From: Neobacillus sp. WH10
Lineage (GTDB): Bacteria > Bacillota > Bacilli > Bacillales > Cytobacillaceae
Length of the DNA: 64,000 nt
Reading direction: 5' to 3'
NCBI RefSeq assembly: GCF_030123405.1
Contig: NZ_CP126110.1
Coordinates: forward strand, 1,550,001 to 1,614,000
Positions within the stretch are counted from its first letter, which is position 1, and each line of letters starts with the position of its first letter. The translations under genes and the position numbers were made by a program. Below are positions 60,675 through 64,000 of the stretch, one piece after another. Under the pieces are notes generated by a model that searched no databases, was not told where the DNA came from, and was given only the letters and a program-made list of their open reading frames with translations.

Positions 60675-61586
60675 ATGGAAATTATTACTCAGAAGGATAC
60701 TAATATTATCGCTGCACCCCCAAAAAAAAGTTTATCACCGTGGGCAATTGCTCGGAAAAAGTTTTTAAAGAATAAACTGGCTATGATTAGCCTGATCTTT
60801 TTAATATTTGTTGCGATTATCTCCTTCCTTGCACCATATATTACGACGGCAGATGTTACTAGAATTAATATTGGTGAAATGTCATTAGAGCCATCCAGTA
60901 AGCATTGGCTGGGGACGGATAAAGCTGGACGTGATGTATTTACTAGATTACTGTATGGCGGCCGCATCTCTTTGCTAGTTGGTATGAGCTGTACACTATT
61001 TGTTATTTTTCTTGGTACTTTAATCGGCTCGATTTCAGGTTATTTCGGTGGTGCAGTTGATAGCTTATTAATGAGATTTACAGATTTTATCTTAAACTTT
61101 CCTTTTCTTGTATTCGTAATTGTACTAAATGCAATTCTTTTTGGGAAGGTAAGTGGATTATGGGTTTTAATTGGAACCATTAGCATATTAAGCTGGGGTG
61201 GTATCGCCCGTATTGTCCGAAGTAAAATTCTTGCTGAAAAAGAAAATGAATATATTACGGCTGCCATTTCTATTGGTTGTTCACCGGCCAAAATAATTGT
61301 GAAACACCTATTACCCAATATTTTATCTACCATTATTGTTCAAGCAACGATTACATTTGCTACGATGATAGTTGCTGAGACAGGTTTAAGCTTTCTTGGC
61401 TTCGGTGTGCCGCAAGAAATTCCAAGCTGGGGTAATATGTTGAATTCGGCAAATGAGCCCGATGTACTCCAATTTAAGCTTTGGATATGGGTGCCGCCGG
61501 CATTAATTATTACCATCACAATTTTATCGATTAACTTTATTGGCGAAGGCTTAAAAGATGCCTTCAATCCTAAATCGAGAAGATAA
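60675..61586 (+). CDS. appC: Oligopeptide ABC transporter permease AppC
   Basis: 303 aa. N-terminal cytoplasmic OppC-N segment, LGTDKAGRDVFTRLLYGGRISLLVG, and the EAA loop SIGCSPAKIIVKHLLPNIL. Last gene of appDFABC, 11 nt after appB with GGGGGA as ribosome site; followed by a strong terminator. Confidence 0.95.
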   Translation: MEIITQKDTNIIAAPPKKSLSPWAIARKKFLKNKLAMISLIFLIFVAIISFLAPYITTADVTRINIGEMSLEPSSKHWLGTDKAGRDVFTRLLYGGRISLLVGMSCTLFVIFLGTLIGSISGYFGGAVDSLLMRFTDFILNFPFLVFVIVLNAILFGKVSGLWVLIGTISILSWGGIARIVRSKILAEKENEYITAAISIGCSPAKIIVKHLLPNILSTIIVQATITFATMIVAETGLSFLGFGVPQEIPSWGNMLNSANEPDVLQFKLWIWVPPALIITITILSINFIGEGLKDAFNPKSRR

Positions 61587-61618
61587 AATCTACCATCCTG
61601 ATATGGTAGATTTTTTTT
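61585..61618 (+). terminator. Terminator of the app operon
   Basis: Twelve-base arms aaaatctaccat / atggtagatttt and a run of eight T residues. Confidence 0.93.
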
Positions 61619-61786
61619 GACTTTTGATATAAGTCCTTTCGGATGTAAAAATGATACAACCCCATATTCACATTGGTAAATAAACAGAGAGTTAGTAATT
61701 GGAGCAAAATATATATTAAGGAATAATTTAACTACGCTCTGCCCATACTGATTGACAAACAGTTTCTTGAAGTGAGGGGTTGTACA

Positions 61787-62533
61787 ATGTTGTATCTTCA
61801 TGATGTTTGGGTAAATTGGTTTGAAGGGGAAGAAAACGGATATAATGTCTGTCACTTTCATGAATGGCGTAAGGATGACGGAGTAGAGCTGCTTGATCAG
61901 GCACCGCTTATTAAAGTCGATCCGATTTTGTTTAATTATATTGAAAATGATCTGTCAGAGTTACCTCAGCAGCTTCTAGACGATATTTATCAGAAAGCCT
62001 ATTTAAGAAAAAACCATGAAAGAGTTCAGCTTGACTATTGCTTTGTTGTCACAGATGGAGTGGGAATATTAGCAATAGATACTATAGGATATAATATTCC
62101 AATTAGAAAAAGCAGATTAATTCCGCGGCAGGAACAGCTTGTGTACGAAATGATTAGTCAGCATGATGCAAAACAATATCATTTTTATGCACAGCCTAAA
62201 ACAAAGGATTTCCATATTTTATCACCCGAACCGGACCTGATGAGAGGTTTAACTAGAAAAGAAAGACAACTAAAACAATTGTTATTTATGGCTCTTGATC
62301 AACTATTTTCATCCAAAAACGAAGCAGAAGTGCGGTATTGGTATACTGAATGGTGTCCAGAGCAATATTCAACAATTCAAGAATTGAACTTTGAAGATGC
62401 TTGGGAACAGTTATTTGAGGAAACAAAGTATGGATGGTCGAATCGGCATGAAACTTTCTGTGAAAATATAATTAAAGGGCAACCATTTTTTGAAAAGCTT
62501 TGGGAAATGGAGCACGTCCCAAAAGTAAACTAA
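61787..62533 (+). CDS. yjbA: YjbA, DUF3603 protein
   Basis: 248 aa soluble protein of unknown function, beginning MLYLHDVWVNWFEGEENGYNV as in B. subtilis YjbA, and positioned between appC and trpS as there. No catalytic motif recognised. ATG at 61787 follows GAGGGG; the GTG at 61772 lies before this site. Confidence 0.9.
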   Translation: MLYLHDVWVNWFEGEENGYNVCHFHEWRKDDGVELLDQAPLIKVDPILFNYIENDLSELPQQLLDDIYQKAYLRKNHERVQLDYCFVVTDGVGILAIDTIGYNIPIRKSRLIPRQEQLVYEMISQHDAKQYHFYAQPKTKDFHILSPEPDLMRGLTRKERQLKQLLFMALDQLFSSKNEAEVRYWYTEWCPEQYSTIQELNFEDAWEQLFEETKYGWSNRHETFCENIIKGQPFFEKLWEMEHVPKVN

Positions 62534-62588
62534 AAGCCTCTCCCAAAGGGTATGCATTGCACACCTTTTGCGGACAGGCTTTTAGTTT
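62532..62588 (+). terminator. Terminator after yjbA
   Basis: Outer stem aaaagcct / aggctttt and inner pairing caaagg / cctttt, followed by TTTAGTTTTG. Confidence 0.75.
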
Positions 62589-62611
62589 TGTATAAGTAAT
62601 TATAAATTTCA

Positions 62612-62740
62612 AGCTTGAAAATTGTCCAGCTCCATAGGAATAAGCTTCGGAAGAAATATTTCATACAAAGGAAAAGCGTTAGCTTTTTCAAGGAGCGACC
62701 AGCGGCGAGACAACTCCGCTAGTCGCTTCTGTTTTTCATG
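62612..62740 (-). repeat. Interspersed repeat, family A, diverged copy 5
   Basis: On the minus strand it starts ACAGAAGCGACTAGCGG and ends GGAGCTGGACAATTTT, corresponding to the family A head and GCTAGACA tail. Contains the stem gcgactagcgg / ccgctggtcgc, which may terminate trpS transcription. Confidence 0.55.
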
Positions 62741-63730
62741 CTATCTTTTCTTCCTGCCGAGTCCCATTGCATTTTCCATTTTCTTAAGTGTTTTGTTAGC
62801 GATTAGGATTGCTTTTTCGGCACCGCGGTCCAGAATGTCATCAAGCTCACTTGATTCCAACAAATTGTAGTATTTTTCTTGAATTGGCTTAAAGAAGTTC
62901 ACAACCACTTCGGCAAGATCACCTTTAAAATCTCCATATCCTTTTCCTGCATACATTTCTTCAAGTTCACTAATCGATTTTCCGCCAAGGATTGAATAAA
63001 TGGATAATAAGTTAGAAACCCCAGGTTTATTGACTATATCAAATTTTACAATTCCATCAGAGTCAGTCACTGCACTTTTAATTTTTTTCACGATCTGATT
63101 CGGTTCATCTAATAGTGTGATAAAGGCCTTTTTGTTAGGGTCGGATTTACTCATTTTTTTCGTTGGCTCCTGGAGCGACATAATTCGTGCCCCAACCTTT
63201 GGCAAGCTGATTTCTGGAATCGTAAGAATGTCATTATATTTCTTGTTAAATCTCTCAGCTAAATCCCGTGTTAATTCCATATGCTGTTTTTGATCCTCAC
63301 CGACGGGAACAAGGTCTGTATTATACAATAAAATATCAGCTGCCATTAGCGGCGGATAGGTTAGAAGACTTGCTGAGACTGCTTCTTTTCCGGTAGATTT
63401 ATCTTTGAACTGTGTCATTCTTTCCAATTCTCCGATATAGGAAATACATTGCATCATCCATCCGGCTTGAGCGTGAGCCGGAACTTCGGATTGGATAAAT
63501 AAGGTAGCCTTCTCTGGGTCGATTCCTACAGCAAGATATAAGGCTGCCAAGCTTCGAATATTTTTCCTTAGTGTTTGCGGATCTTGAGGTACGGTGATGG
63601 CATGCTGATCAACTATACAGAAGAAACAGTTGTATTCGTTTTGCAGATCCACGAATTGTGATAACGCCCCAATATAGTTCCCAAGTGTAATTGTGCCACT
63701 CGGCTGAATTCCTGAAAAAATTGTCTTCAT
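62741..63730 (-). CDS. trpS: Tryptophanyl-tRNA synthetase
   Basis: 329 aa class Ic aminoacyl-tRNA synthetase. HIGH-type motif SGTITLGNYIGA near residue 11, AIDSK-type middle and KMSKS in PTKKMSKSDPN. ATG at 63730 follows AGGAGG with 9-nt spacing; the longer frame to 63769 lies in the T-box terminator. Charging of tRNA-Trp; expression controlled by the T-box leader upstream. Confidence 0.96.
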   Translation of the reverse strand: MKTIFSGIQPSGTITLGNYIGALSQFVDLQNEYNCFFCIVDQHAITVPQDPQTLRKNIRSLAALYLAVGIDPEKATLFIQSEVPAHAQAGWMMQCISYIGELERMTQFKDKSTGKEAVSASLLTYPPLMAADILLYNTDLVPVGEDQKQHMELTRDLAERFNKKYNDILTIPEISLPKVGARIMSLQEPTKKMSKSDPNKKAFITLLDEPNQIVKKIKSAVTDSDGIVKFDIVNKPGVSNLLSIYSILGGKSISELEEMYAGKGYGDFKGDLAEVVVNFFKPIQEKYYNLLESSELDDILDRGAEKAILIANKTLKKMENAMGLGRKKR

Positions 63731-63761
63731 TTGTAAATTTCCTCCTAAAATGTAGATAAAA

Positions 63762-64000
63762 AAAACCATTCATCCCCAAAAACTTATAGGGACGAATGGT
63801 TCGCGGTACCACCCTAAATTACTCAAAAAGAGTCACTCAGTTCCAGATCATCTTTCTAGCATGATCTAGAGTCCTTGTAACGTAAGGAAAACGTCTAGTC
63901 CTACTATTTATATCTATTGGATATAAGTTTCAGAAAGAAGCTCAAAAGTCCATTCCGTATTGTTTCGTGTTTGTTTTCACCAGCCACAAACTCTCTGAAT
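63762..64000 (-). promoter_or_regulatory. Tryptophan T-box riboswitch of trpS
   Basis: Leader on the minus strand: stem I starts near 63997 (CAGAGAG ... CTTTCTG), contains the GGTGAAA-type element and a specifier TGG at 63952-63950; the T-box AGGGTGGTACCGCG lies at 63815-63802; a terminator stem ACCATTCGTCCC / GGGGATGAATGGT with a T run lies at 63800-63762. Uncharged tRNA-Trp should favour the antiterminator. The promoter is beyond the window end. Confidence 0.93.

Noticed and set aside
1..64000. CRISPR arrays, prophage genes, insertion-sequence transposases, tRNA or rRNA genes
   Set aside because: None seen: no regularly spaced direct repeats, no transposase or integrase motifs, no cloverleaf or rRNA sequence.

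Overview
This window looks like the chromosome of a low-GC, spore-forming member of the Bacillaceae. Gene order follows the Bacillus subtilis chromosome over long stretches: lplJ-lcfB, yhfN, yhzC-comK, yhjD-yhjE-sip-addB-addA, gerPA-F, yisK-yisL, yisN-asnO, yajQ-yitL, yitS-yitT-yitU-yitW, yjzC-yjzD-yjaU-yjaV-med-comZ-fabH-fabF-yjaZ-appDFABC-yjbA-trpS. Protein features and short intergenic repeats fit a Neobacillus/Priestia-like genus, but the sequence alone does not settle the species. No tRNA, rRNA, CRISPR array, transposase or prophage was seen.

Layout. 0-6 kb: lipoate ligase (truncated by the window start), acyl-CoA ligase under a FadR box, enoyl-CoA hydratase, AzlC/AzlD, M48 protease. 6-20 kb: IDEAL protein and ComK, an LCP cell-wall protein, YhjE, signal peptidase, AddAB, then the gerP spore germination operon on the minus strand. 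20-25 kb: YisK and YisL, then an accessory block with a MoaD-like carrier, a small partner, an aldehyde:ferredoxin oxidoreductase-type tungsten/molybdenum enzyme and a MoeB/ThiF-like activating enzyme. 25-35 kb: YisN, asparagine synthetase, a membrane-anchored GH13 protein lacking all three catalytic residues, an SDR, YajQ, YitL, DegV, YitT, HAD phosphatase and small proteins.

35-45 kb is an anaerobic/cofactor island: YitW and a YedF/DsrE protein, a radical SAM/SPASM protein, MoaA, a RIC di-iron repair protein, MoeA-MobB, a YwiC-like membrane protein, and two Fnr paralogues. Six promoters here carry an Fnr-type box of the form TGTGA-N6-TCACT/A placed exactly 21 nt before a -10 hexamer, so most of the island appears to form one local Fnr regulon.

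45-64 kb returns to conserved chromosome: YjzC, ClpB under a perfect CtsR operator, YjzD, YjaU, YjaV, Med-ComZ, FabH-FabF with a likely FapR site, YjaZ, the App oligopeptide transporter, YjbA, and trpS behind a tryptophan T-box.

Three families of short palindromic intergenic repeats are scattered through the window; in one place (42.85-43.09 kb) one family is nested inside another.
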